From SBAX01 sp964646605 (lineage in GTDB: Bacteria > Planctomycetota > Phycisphaerae > UBA1845), in NCBI GenBank assembly GCA_964646605.1, contig CAZYEX010000137.1, forward strand, positions 1 through 64,000: a DNA stretch of 64,000 nucleotides, read 5' to 3'. Positions 18,191 through 25,968 of the stretch are shown in pieces. Numbering within the stretch: the first letter of the stretch is position 1; each line of letters opens with the position of its first letter. Position numbers and translations under genes: made by a program. The notes under the pieces are model-generated. The model was given only the letters and a program-made list of their open reading frames with translations. It was not told the origin of the DNA and ran no database searches.

Positions 18191-19675
18191 TCAGTGCTTG
18201 CGCCAGACATAGACGCATTTACGCAATGCCTCGCGCCCATGTGCGCCCATCTGTTGGCTGCTGTTTCCCTTGCCACTCGGCAAGACCAGGATGGTCTCGA
18301 CGTCGAAACCAAGTTGCCTTGCGAACTCCGCCAGTATGAGGTCCACGGACACGACGGCCCCGGCGTAACGGACATTGTCGTTCACCATCAGAAGCGGGGC
18401 ACCAGGCTTGAGCACTCGTGCGCACTCGGCGATCACGCAGGCCATTTCATAGAAGTACCCACGCACCATTCGTGGGATTCCGGAGTTGTTCAGTAGGTCC
18501 TGTGCCTTTTGGTTCTCAAGATACCCCAGTAGGGTTTGGAGCATTGGTTGGGCGTCAGCCACGGACACTGGAACTCGCCATTCCGGGTTGAAAGCCGTCA
18601 AGTCTTTGGCCCGGTTCTCCACCGTGCAGCTAAGCATATCTTGCCGCAGTTTCCGAAGCCCGATCTCGTCGACGCCGAGTAACGCCAGCTCCAACGCGTA
18701 CGTGCGGGTGTAGTCGTAGCGGTTGCAGTAGGGTGGAGAGGTGACGACACAGTCGAAGCGCCCGGCATCGAGCGTCGGCAGGATGTCAAGGCACGATCCG
18801 GAGTGTAGGGTGATGTCGTTGGGCGCGCGAACCGCCGCGAATAAATCCTCTGGAGACTCGACAGCACGCAGGTCCGTGACAATTTGCTGGAGTTTGTCGC
18901 CGATGGCCTTCTCGAACGACAAGATGGTGCCTTTGTCGAAGACCTTGGCTCCTTGTCGTCGCCCGGATCGGTAGTCCCAGCGCAGATACTGGCCATCCTT
19001 GCGAGTGTAGCTGGTCGACTCCAACACACATAGGAGCGCAAAGGTAAGCACCAGCCTAACGACCTCGGTCTCGTGCGCCGCCACGTCGAGGTACTGACCA
19101 ATCGCCAGCTTAGTATCGGGCGGGTAGGCATCCTTCGTGATCCGCAGTTCACGGAGGGTGCGCGGTGTGACGGAAGCCGTCCAGGGGTGCGTGCGGCTCC
19201 ACTCATGCAGTCGCTCTACATGGTCCGGGTTGATCTCGCGCTCGATGAGTTGCTTGGTTGCGATGATCCGTTGCCCGATTGGCAAGAGCTCAATTCCCTC
19301 CGCGCGCATTCGAAAGCTGCCAGCTGCGAAAAGCGCGGTGCCGCTTCCGGCAAACGGGTCCAACAAGACGCCGCCCGAAAGCTGATAGCGCTCGAGGAGA
19401 TGCTCGATGAGCCCGGCGGAGAAGGCCTCCTTGTACTTAAACCACCGATAGACCGCGCGTCCCTTGTTTGATTGGAAGCTCACAAGCGACCGGGTCAGCG
19501 ACTTGCCGATCGTTAATACATCTTCATACCTACGTTCCAACTCCTGGTTCAGGCGCTGGAGGTCGTCGAGGGTGATTGTCGACTTTGCGACCGCGCAAGG
19601 ACTCGGACAGTCGAGATCGACGATGTCTCGATCCTGTCCAACCAACCCCGCGCCTGGCTGCCCCAGTGGACTCAT
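18191..19675 (-). CDS. DNA methyltransferase of the R-M pair (SPPY motif, amino-MTase)
   Basis: An S-adenosylmethionine-dependent DNA methyltransferase of about 494 residues that should protect the recognition site of the adjacent endonuclease. Motif I is LLDPFAGSGT (about 103-112) and catalytic motif IV is TSPPYCNRYDY (SPPY at 313-316). SPPY is typical of amino-methyltransferases, most often N4-cytosine. About 200 residues between motifs I and IV could hold the target recognition domain. The start at 19675 (ATG) fits a short leader from the promoter at 19720-19747; an in-frame GTG at 19699 is an alternative. No C-protein control gene is present, so regulation must rely on gene order or on the methyltransferase itself. 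Confidence 0.88.
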   Translation of the reverse strand: MSPLGQPGAGLVGQDRDIVDLDCPSPCAVAKSTITLDDLQRLNQELERRYEDVLTIGKSLTRSLVSFQSNKGRAVYRWFKYKEAFSAGLIEHLLERYQLSGGVLLDPFAGSGTALFAAGSFRMRAEGIELLPIGQRIIATKQLIEREINPDHVERLHEWSRTHPWTASVTPRTLRELRITKDAYPPDTKLAIGQYLDVAAHETEVVRLVLTFALLCVLESTSYTRKDGQYLRWDYRSGRRQGAKVFDKGTILSFEKAIGDKLQQIVTDLRAVESPEDLFAAVRAPNDITLHSGSCLDILPTLDAGRFDCVVTSPPYCNRYDYTRTYALELALLGVDEIGLRKLRQDMLSCTVENRAKDLTAFNPEWRVPVSVADAQPMLQTLLGYLENQKAQDLLNNSGIPRMVRGYFYEMACVIAECARVLKPGAPLLMVNDNVRYAGAVVSVDLILAEFARQLGFDVETILVLPSGKGNSSQQMGAHGREALRKCVYVWRKH

Positions 19676-19719
19676 AGTGGATTCCGCAATCCTGCTCACC
19701 GTGCTCTTGTTTCACGGCG

Positions 19720-19747
19720 ATTATCCGCGATCCACATCGTATCACAA
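19720..19747 (-). promoter_or_regulatory. Predicted promoter of the R-M operon
   Basis: On the minus strand TTGTGA (742-747 of the 19 kb line, i.e. 19742-19747), a 16-bp spacer and GATAAT (19720-19725). It lies inside the island, so the island carries its own promoter. Transcription would start close to 19713, leaving a leader of about 40 nt before the ATG at 19675. Confidence 0.5.
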
Positions 19748-19842
19748 TCCTACCATTTGCGTCCGACCACTGCCTGCCCGAACTCGGCGTGCCCCTGAGA
19801 CGCTACACGAGCCACCGAAGCCGTCAACCCCGCACACGAAAG

Positions 19843-20250
19843 CTACGGGACCGGCTTGGAAGCGTGATTAGGTTGCGAGCCCTTGTCGAGCGAGCGCAGG
19901 AAACGGAAATCGAAGATGCCTGTGTTGTGCCCGTCGGACCAGTCGAGCTGGATGGCGTAGAGTCCGACGAGCTTGGCGTTGACCACGCGGACGCCGGTGG
20001 GGTCGGCCTTAAGAATCCTCAGAGGGTTGGCCCCTTGGTGTTCGCGCTCCGTACGACATGCCGCACAGGGGCAAACGCGGCGTAAGTCGCCGAGGGCGAA
20101 CTCGCTCCGCTTGCCGTCCTTCCAATCAATGAACAAACGCTGTTCGGCGAGTTTGACGCGTAGATCACCGGGGGTCACGGTGGGATCGCCCGTTCCCACC
20201 GGTCCGACGGCGGCGGGACGGGTCGAGCGGGCGGGTGGGCTATCGGGCAT
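19843..20250 (-). CDS. DUF971 (GBBH-like N-terminal) domain protein, intact copy
   Basis: A 135-residue protein of the DUF971 / gamma-butyrobetaine hydroxylase-like N-terminal family, with FIDWKDGKRSEFALGDLRRVC, PCAACRTE and YAIQLDWSDGHNTGIFDF. In other proteins this domain is a small zinc-binding fold (CxxC here), and as a stand-alone protein it often neighbours iron-sulfur or Mrp-type ATPase genes. I see no such partner here, so no function is assigned. The ATG at 20250 is chosen because the upstream extension has no family similarity. The 3' half is duplicated at 16953-17121. Between its start and the next gene (20251-20407) I see no defined element. Confidence 0.8.
   Translation of the reverse strand: MPDSPPARSTRPAAVGPVGTGDPTVTPGDLRVKLAEQRLFIDWKDGKRSEFALGDLRRVCPCAACRTEREHQGANPLRILKADPTGVRVVNAKLVGLYAIQLDWSDGHNTGIFDFRFLRSLDKGSQPNHASKPVP
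19887..20055. repeat. Right 169-bp direct repeat flanking the R-M island
   Basis: The copy of 16953-17121 that lies inside the intact DUF971 gene. Because this gene is complete, the island sits downstream of it, and the second copy at 16953-17121 is the duplicated 3' end. Confidence 0.9.
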
Positions 20251-20407
20251 AGAGACGTCCCTGCAGTGGTACAAGCGCCGACAAACTCTCCTGTCGTCGG
20301 GCGCCTGCGTATTCTAGCCAACCCACGACTCGAAGGCGAAGCCTGGTTGGATTGACCGCCGGCGTGCATGGGCGGCGATGCGGCGGTAGCCTTTCCCTCC
20401 GCCGGGG

Positions 20408-22192
20408 ATGAGCGTGACAAGCGGAGTTCGAGGCCGATTCGTGGACGATTCAGGCGCAAGAGCGCGGGATGCGGTGCGATGGCGAGGCATCATCATCGTC
20501 GTCGCGGTTGGGCTGTTGTTGCGCCTGCTGGTCGTCTGGGAGACGCGCGGAGTGCCGACCTCTCGGCACCCCATCGGCGACGCCGCGGGCTACCTGGCCT
20601 GGGCCCAGCGGATCGCGGGCGGCGACTGGTGGGGGAGCGAGGGGTTTTACCAGGCCCCTTTGTATCCCTATGTGCTGGGCGTTTGCGTCGCGGTGTTGGG
20701 CAGTGAGATCACCGCGATCCGCGTGATTCAGGCCCTTTGGGGCGCTGCGGGATGCGGATGTCTGGCGTTCGGCGCTTCGCTCTTGCTGGGGCGTCGGATC
20801 GGACTCACCGGCGGGTGGATGTTGGCGCTCTATGGGCCTGCGATCTACTACGATACGATCATTCAGAAAGCCACGCTGTCGGGTTTGCTCACTTGCGTCC
20901 TTTTGGCGACGACGGCGTGGTCCGGCGACCGTCGCCGACCGCGCAGTGCCGCCGTCGTCGGCTTTGTGGCGGCGCTTCTTTCCATCACCCGCGAAAACGC
21001 CTTGGTCTGGGTGCTCCTGCTCGCGGTGTGGGTGTGGTGGGATTGGCGATGGAAGATTGTCGATTGTCGATTGCCGATTGGAGAGCCGATTCGGAAAACC
21101 GGTTCGTGGGTCGCGATTCTCTGGTTCGCCGTCGGGACGGGCATCGTGCTCGCGCCGGTGGCGTTTCGCAATCGCGTGGTCGGCGGGGAGTGGTCGATCT
21201 CGACCTTCCAGGCCGGTCCCAACTTCTACATCGGAAACCATCGCGGAGCCGACGGTCGCTATCAACCCCTCGTGCGGGGGCATGAAACCCCGTCCTTTGA
21301 ACGGACGGATGCCACGCTTCTGGCACAGCAGGGCGAAGGTCGGGCGTTGACCGCGCGGGAAGTGTCCCGATATTGGATGCGCCGAGCGATGAACGACATC
21401 ACCGCGGACCTCCCCGGATGGTTCAGCTTGTTGGCCCGCAAAGCGGCATTGGTCATCCATCGATACGAAATCGCGGACGCCGAGAGCTTCTACCTGTACC
21501 GCGAATCGTCGCTGATTCTAGCCGTTCTAGGGCGTGTGTGGCATTTCGGTGTGCTGATCCCCGCGGCTGCGGTCGGCGTCCTGAGTTCGTGGTCTCAGCG
21601 GAGACGACTCTGGCTTTATTACGCCATGATCGTCAGCATGGCTCTGGCCGTGGCGTTGTTCTACGTTTTGGGACGCTATCGGTATCCGCTGGTTGCGGCG
21701 CTGATTCTCTTTGCCGCGGCCGGAGCGGTGGCGGCTTGGGACGCGGTTCGCCAAGGTGCGTGGCGAAGGCTCATGCTCTGGTTGACGGTCGCCGCTGTCA
21801 CCGCAGTGGCGGCGAACGTCCCGATCCAGGACGAGTCGAAACTCAACGCCTTGGCGCGAATGAACGCCGGAGTGGCGCTCGCCCAGGAAGGCAGATTGCA
21901 GGACGCGATCGGGTACTTTCGTCGCGCTCTCGCGGATCACCCGGCGTCTCCCGAAGGGCACAACAACCTCGCCCAAGGTCTGGCCCTGACCGGGAACTTC
22001 GCCGAGGCGATCGACCATTACGAGGCCGCCCTTCGCGCCGCACCGGACCTGCCCGGCGTTCATTTCAACTTGGCCGTGGCGTTGGAGCAGGTGGGGCGAG
22101 TCCATGACGCCCAACGGCACTACGAGACGGCGCTCGCCCAGAATCCGGCCGATGCCGACGCCCAAGCCGCGCTCCTGCGTCTGCGCCCCTAA
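20408..22192 (+). CDS. GT-C (family 39) glycosyltransferase with C-terminal TPRs
   Basis: A 594-residue membrane protein. About ten hydrophobic helices form a glycosyltransferase-39-type core, with the first-loop acidic pattern SRHPIGDAAGYLAWAQRI and a short hydrophilic loop YQAPLYPYVLG. The last ~115 residues (from about 480) are three TPR units: ARMNAGVALAQEGRLQDAI, HNNLAQGLALTGNFAEAI and HFNLAVALEQVGRVHDAQ. TPRs probably mediate a protein contact outside or inside the membrane, and fusion to GT-C enzymes is common in this phylum. A run of 7-bp tandem repeats (21055-21082) is translated in frame inside a loop as KIVDCRLPIGE. The sugar donor and acceptor are unknown. Confidence 0.78.
   Translation: MSVTSGVRGRFVDDSGARARDAVRWRGIIIVVAVGLLLRLLVVWETRGVPTSRHPIGDAAGYLAWAQRIAGGDWWGSEGFYQAPLYPYVLGVCVAVLGSEITAIRVIQALWGAAGCGCLAFGASLLLGRRIGLTGGWMLALYGPAIYYDTIIQKATLSGLLTCVLLATTAWSGDRRRPRSAAVVGFVAALLSITRENALVWVLLLAVWVWWDWRWKIVDCRLPIGEPIRKTGSWVAILWFAVGTGIVLAPVAFRNRVVGGEWSISTFQAGPNFYIGNHRGADGRYQPLVRGHETPSFERTDATLLAQQGEGRALTAREVSRYWMRRAMNDITADLPGWFSLLARKAALVIHRYEIADAESFYLYRESSLILAVLGRVWHFGVLIPAAAVGVLSSWSQRRRLWLYYAMIVSMALAVALFYVLGRYRYPLVAALILFAAAGAVAAWDAVRQGAWRRLMLWLTVAAVTAVAANVPIQDESKLNALARMNAGVALAQEGRLQDAIGYFRRALADHPASPEGHNNLAQGLALTGNFAEAIDHYEAALRAAPDLPGVHFNLAVALEQVGRVHDAQRHYETALAQNPADADAQAALLRLRP
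21055..21082. repeat. 7-bp tandem repeat inside a glycosyltransferase gene
   Basis: Four near-perfect units, GATTGTC, GATTGTC, GATTGCC and GATTGGA. They are read as KIVDCRLPIG in a loop between predicted membrane helices. The unit looks like an extragenic iterated repeat that has inserted in frame. Confidence 0.6.
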
Positions 22193-22199
22193 AACAGAG

Positions 22200-22219
22200 C
22201 CGCGGGGGCAAGCCCGCGG
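22200..22219. terminator. Hairpin between convergent genes
   Basis: CCGCGGG-GGCAAG-CCCGCGG is a perfect 7-bp stem beginning 8 nt after the glycosyltransferase stop. On the minus strand it is followed by CTCTGTTTT, a weak T-rich tail, so it may also end the convergent gene at 22275-23204. Confidence 0.5.
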
Positions 22220-22274
22220 ACCCGTCGTGGTTGAACGGTGGAGCCCGACGCTTGGGCATCGGGCCGGTTAGCCG

Positions 22275-23204
22275 TTATTTCGCCGGCGTCCGAACGAAGG
22301 ACCGCCCGACGTTGATGAGGGCATCGGCGCCCGAGACGAACTCGATCCTCTCATTGCGCGCGTCGGCCAGGAATGTCTTCACGCCCATTTCCGCCACGCT
22401 CACGCGGAACGTTCCCATCGCCTCGGGCGTCGCTCGAAAGTTGTAGGTCCCGAGATACGCCTGGTCGGCGCTGTCGATCCCGCCCTCGTGCAAGACCCCC
22501 GCGATCCGTCCGCCGACCTGATCGGCGGCGGAAATCGCATCCAGGTTTCGGTACACGAACGTCTCGCGCGCGGAGTCAATCTCGACTTCCTCGAGCACCA
22601 GCGCCCCGCCGTCGCCGCCGTCGACCTGCAAACCGACCTGATACGATCGCAGTTCGCTGACGCCCTGGACGAACACGTCGATTTGAAACAGGCCGTCGCG
22701 CGAACCCATCGGAACCAGCGTGATGGTCGGGGACGGGGTGGTCGGCGACGGGCGAGGAGCGCCCAGCAATCGCACAATCCGGTCGGCGTCGCCGCTCGCC
22801 AAACCCGTGATCGCCGCAAGATCGCCGGCGGTGGTGAGCGATCCCACGGATACAACTTGACCGTCGCCGACGACAGCTACGAAGTCGTCTGCGTGCTCGG
22901 TCGACCGGACGCGATCCGCGGCTTCCCGCGTCAACGTCAACTCCAACCCGCCGTCCCGCGTGCGCACCGATGCGATTTCCGATGGATGCCACACGGGTCG
23001 GGAAGAAACATACATGGCCCCCCGATCGCCCCCAAGGTCGATCCGTTCGAACCCCTCTCTCGGTGATACGCCGGCCAGTCGAAAACTGACCGACGCCGCC
23101 TTCTTCGCGTCGCGCACCGCCCGCGACTCCGCGCGAGCAACGGTTACCGCCATCGCAACGGCGCCGATCGCCCCCAATACCAGTAACTTCTTCGTGGTTT
23201 GCAT
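22275..23204 (-). CDS. Exported protein of unknown function
   Basis: A 309-residue secreted protein I do not recognise. The start at 23204 has GGAG 9 nt upstream and opens a signal peptide (MQTTKKLLVLGAIGAVAMAV... ARAES). The mature part has two regions. One of about 130 residues has a repeated-looking VVSVGSLTTAGDLAAITGL segment. A C-terminal ~150-residue region is predicted β-rich (IDVFVQGVSELRSYQVGLQV, YLGTYNFRATPEAMGTFRV), which in outline resembles a cohesin- or BACON-like sandwich; that is only an impression. It is monocistronic, converging on the glycosyltransferase gene. The 340-nt region upstream (23205-23543) contains the hairpin at 23343-23368 and no gene. Confidence 0.7.
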   Translation of the reverse strand: MQTTKKLLVLGAIGAVAMAVTVARAESRAVRDAKKAASVSFRLAGVSPREGFERIDLGGDRGAMYVSSRPVWHPSEIASVRTRDGGLELTLTREAADRVRSTEHADDFVAVVGDGQVVSVGSLTTAGDLAAITGLASGDADRIVRLLGAPRPSPTTPSPTITLVPMGSRDGLFQIDVFVQGVSELRSYQVGLQVDGGDGGALVLEEVEIDSARETFVYRNLDAISAADQVGGRIAGVLHEGGIDSADQAYLGTYNFRATPEAMGTFRVSVAEMGVKTFLADARNERIEFVSGADALINVGRSFVRTPAK

Positions 23205-23342
23205 AGTCTCGTTCTCCGAAATTCGCGCCCTTGGCCCGAACGGACGCCGGTTTGAGCCCCCGGTTTTCGTCCGCAACACGTCGCGCCACGCGGCGTCCGT
23301 TCTTTCCAAACGGACCGCGGCCCGCAACGACCACCCGTGTCA

Positions 23343-23368
23343 AACCCCCCACCGGCAGCGGGGGGGTT
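23343..23368. terminator. GC hairpin downstream of the HerA-like gene
   Basis: AACCCCCC (23343-23350) and GGGGGGTT (23361-23368) pair around a 10-nt loop. It lies about 175 nt past the HerA-like stop codon on the minus strand and could end that transcript. No T tract of note follows. Confidence 0.45.
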
Positions 23369-23543
23369 CCGCCCAGGGCGGTTCACATCCTCATAAACGG
23401 AAAACGGGGTCGTTCCTCACGCGCAAAGAAAGTGGATTGCAAACGGAATGAAACGCGGGGCGTAGCCGTCCCGCGGTCGGCCCAGCGGCCGGGGTGGCGT
23501 GCCTTGTTCGTTGCCCGCTCGGCTTGCAGCTCCCGACCGGGGG

Positions 23544-25598
23544 CTACGACTCCATGACGTTCTTGACCAACCACTTGGATCGCGGTTTGGCCGCAGCCGG
23601 CGGTCCAGGCGGTTTGGGACGGGTCAGTGCCGGGACGGGGCCTCTCGGCGGCGTGGACCCCGGTTTGCCGGGCGGGTGGGGCGGGGCGGTAGGCGACCCG
23701 GCTGCTCGCGAGGTCGCCGCGGACTGAGCCTCCTTGCCGTCGCCCGAGGGTTGCGGACCGGTCTCATCTTCGGACCAGTTGTGTAGGAGTTGACGATCCT
23801 GCCGTCGCCAGTGTTCGATGACTTGATCCAGGTTGTCCTCGCGGGTTTCCGCCGACCATATCTTGAAGAAATCGAGGTTGGCGCTGAGCGGAGCCGGGTG
23901 GGGCATATCCACCAGCGTCCGCATGGGCATGATGACGCTGTCGCCGATGACGAAGGCCTCGCCGGGGCGCATGGCCGGGAGCATCTGAATGACGCCCGCG
24001 AAATGATCGCCGACCACCTTGGCCACGTATTTTTGATCTTCCGGGTTGGAAAGCCGCATGACCACGAAACTGTTGCACTGCGCCAGGACCGTCTCCGAGA
24101 GCTCCGACGGGCGCTGAGACACAACCATGGCACTGACGCCGTACTTTCGCCCTTCCTTGGCCACGCGCTCCACGGCCGTCTTTGCGAAGTGCTTGCCGAC
24201 CTCCTCGCGGGGGATGTAGTTGTGGGCCTCCTCGAAGACCAGCAGGCTGGGATGCCGCTGACCCGAGGGGGTCCAGAAATTGAGGTCGAACAGCAGTCGG
24301 GTGAGTACGGCCACGGTGATGTCCACGATCTCGAAGGGAATGCCCGAAAGGTCAATGATGGTCAGGTTGCTGCGCGGTTCGAGCCGCCCGGTGAGCAGTC
24401 GGATCAGGTGATTCATCAGACTCGAGGTTCGCTCGTGGTGGTCGTCCTGCCGTAGGTGATCGCGGAAGAACTTGGACTTGAGTCCGTGCTCGATCGGCTT
24501 GAGAAGGAAGTGGTAGCGACGGTCCTGGAACTTGGTGTCGACCTGGTCGATCAGTCCGATCAGCTTCGAGAAAAAGAGCGGATGGGGCGTCTCGCCTTCG
24601 GGATTTCCGCGGTTGAATTGACAGCGTTTCTCGCGCATGAGGCGTTGCTGTTCCTCGGGAGCAAGGGATCGCAAGGCGAGCTGGCTGAACGCCAGGTGAT
24701 CGTCGTTGAGGACGTATCGGGCGTCGTTCAAGTTCTCGGCGTAGGTCTTGAGCCTGTCGAGCGAGAAGTAGATGGGCGTATCCAGGGTGAGGGAGCGTGT
24801 AAGCCCGAGCTGTCGGGCCGCATCCTGTTTGAACTCCAAGAGGGCGCTGCGCAGGAACGAGATTTGCGTGCTGGTGTGCAGCGGATTCGAGCGGTCCAGA
24901 AAAAGCGCTTCCAACTCCTCATATTTCAACAACCAATAGGGTAGGACCAGGTCCTCGGAGCCCAGGTAGGTCACGTTGGCGTTGATCTGACCGTGTTCGT
25001 CGCTGAAGGCGGCGCGGTATTCGCCATGCATGTCGAACATGACCACCTGCGCCTGATTGAAGTCCACGACTTCCTGCAGGATTTTCGCCGTGGTGCAGCT
25101 CTTGCCGCTGCCGCTGTTTCCCAAGACCGCGACGTGCTTGGCGAAGAGCTCGGTCCCCAGGACTTTGACCTCGAACTCGCGGTTGAGCGCGAAGCGCCCG
25201 AGCGCAAAACTCTGGGGATGTTTGGAACCCGCCAGCAACTGATCGAAGCTTCCGAAAATGATTTCGAAGTCCGTGCTGATCGCCACCCACACGTCGTCGC
25301 CCACGATCGGATATTCGGTCACGCCGCGGGTGAAGCGCCCGGCCTGGACCTCGCCGACAAGCTGCACGTCCATGAGAAGTTGCGGTTCCACGTCGACGAC
25401 GGCGACTTCCTGTCGGCCGGTGCCCATGACGAAGCCGATGAGCGTCTTGTTGTCCATGGGAATGGTGACGTAGGAGCCGAGCTGGCCCACGCGGTAGGTC
25501 TGTTCCTCGTGGACGAGGTTGAGGTCCTTGGCGGTGATGACCACCTGCACGCGGCCGTTCTCGACGCGAATGACGTTCCCGACTTTCAACGGATTCAT
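23544..25598 (-). CDS. HerA-like ATPase (HAS barrel + DUF87)
   Basis: A 684-residue ATPase of the HerA/FtsK superfamily. The N-terminal ~120 residues form the HAS-barrel region typical of HerA (MNPLKVGNVIRVENGRVQVV). Walker A is GNSGSGKS at 160-167 and Walker B is LLVFEEAHN near 460, followed by a RecA-core region with SQRPSELSETVLAQCNSF (arginine-finger and sensor area). HerA proteins assemble as hexameric DNA translocases and in archaea pair with NurA nuclease for end resection. Some bacterial HerAs work in anti-phage systems with SIR2 or DUF4297 partners, but I find no such partner here. The C-terminal ~80 residues are Pro/Ala-rich and divergent. The gene is single; its transcript appears to end near 23343-23368. 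Confidence 0.82.
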   Translation of the reverse strand: MNPLKVGNVIRVENGRVQVVITAKDLNLVHEEQTYRVGQLGSYVTIPMDNKTLIGFVMGTGRQEVAVVDVEPQLLMDVQLVGEVQAGRFTRGVTEYPIVGDDVWVAISTDFEIIFGSFDQLLAGSKHPQSFALGRFALNREFEVKVLGTELFAKHVAVLGNSGSGKSCTTAKILQEVVDFNQAQVVMFDMHGEYRAAFSDEHGQINANVTYLGSEDLVLPYWLLKYEELEALFLDRSNPLHTSTQISFLRSALLEFKQDAARQLGLTRSLTLDTPIYFSLDRLKTYAENLNDARYVLNDDHLAFSQLALRSLAPEEQQRLMREKRCQFNRGNPEGETPHPLFFSKLIGLIDQVDTKFQDRRYHFLLKPIEHGLKSKFFRDHLRQDDHHERTSSLMNHLIRLLTGRLEPRSNLTIIDLSGIPFEIVDITVAVLTRLLFDLNFWTPSGQRHPSLLVFEEAHNYIPREEVGKHFAKTAVERVAKEGRKYGVSAMVVSQRPSELSETVLAQCNSFVVMRLSNPEDQKYVAKVVGDHFAGVIQMLPAMRPGEAFVIGDSVIMPMRTLVDMPHPAPLSANLDFFKIWSAETREDNLDQVIEHWRRQDRQLLHNWSEDETGPQPSGDGKEAQSAATSRAAGSPTAPPHPPGKPGSTPPRGPVPALTRPKPPGPPAAAKPRSKWLVKNVMES

Positions 25599-25833
25599 GA
25601 ACGGTTCCCTCTCTTATGGGACGCGCACGGTCGGCGCGCTGCGACTCCGGCGACACTCCGTAGACCCTATCGTACGATCCGACCCTCTTTCGGAATGGGA
25701 CCCGAAGGAGGAAACGTCGGGCGACCGCGCCTATGCTTTTATCGGGAGTGCGGAGTGCAGGACGGCCGATGAACAGGGAAGCGCGAACGGCATGGCCGGG
25801 ACGGTCCGCCGACGGATTTGGGAGGAAGTGTGT

Positions 25834-25914
25834 ATGGACTGGTCGATCGTGGGACTCCTGGCCGCCGCGGCCGTCGTGATCTTCTTCGTCGTCACCCGCA
25901 AAGGCGGAAGCTGA
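25834..25914 (+). CDS. 26-residue single-helix membrane microprotein
   Basis: ATG at 25834 with GGGAGGAAG upstream (ideal spacing) encodes MDWSIVGLLAAAAVVIFFVV followed by TRKGGS, a single hydrophobic helix with a basic tail, 26 residues. The strong ribosome-binding site and clean membrane-helix composition support translation. Longer in-frame starts exist (ATG at 25792) but lack a site. It could be a membrane-protein modulator or a type I toxin-like peptide; nothing nearby decides. The gap 25599-25833 between the divergent HerA gene and this one shows no other feature. Confidence 0.5.
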   Translation: MDWSIVGLLAAAAVVIFFVVTRKGGS

Positions 25915-25968
25915 GGCACGAAGGGTTGCAGCTAGGCGGGGCCTGGCACCATCACAGCGATCGCAGGG

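Noticed and set aside
23544..25598. HerA-like ATPase as part of an anti-phage system with the nearby R-M genes
   Set aside because: There is no SIR2, DUF4297, NurA or nuclease partner beside it, and 3.5 kb of unrelated genes separate it from the R-M pair. Kept as a plain HerA-like ATPase.
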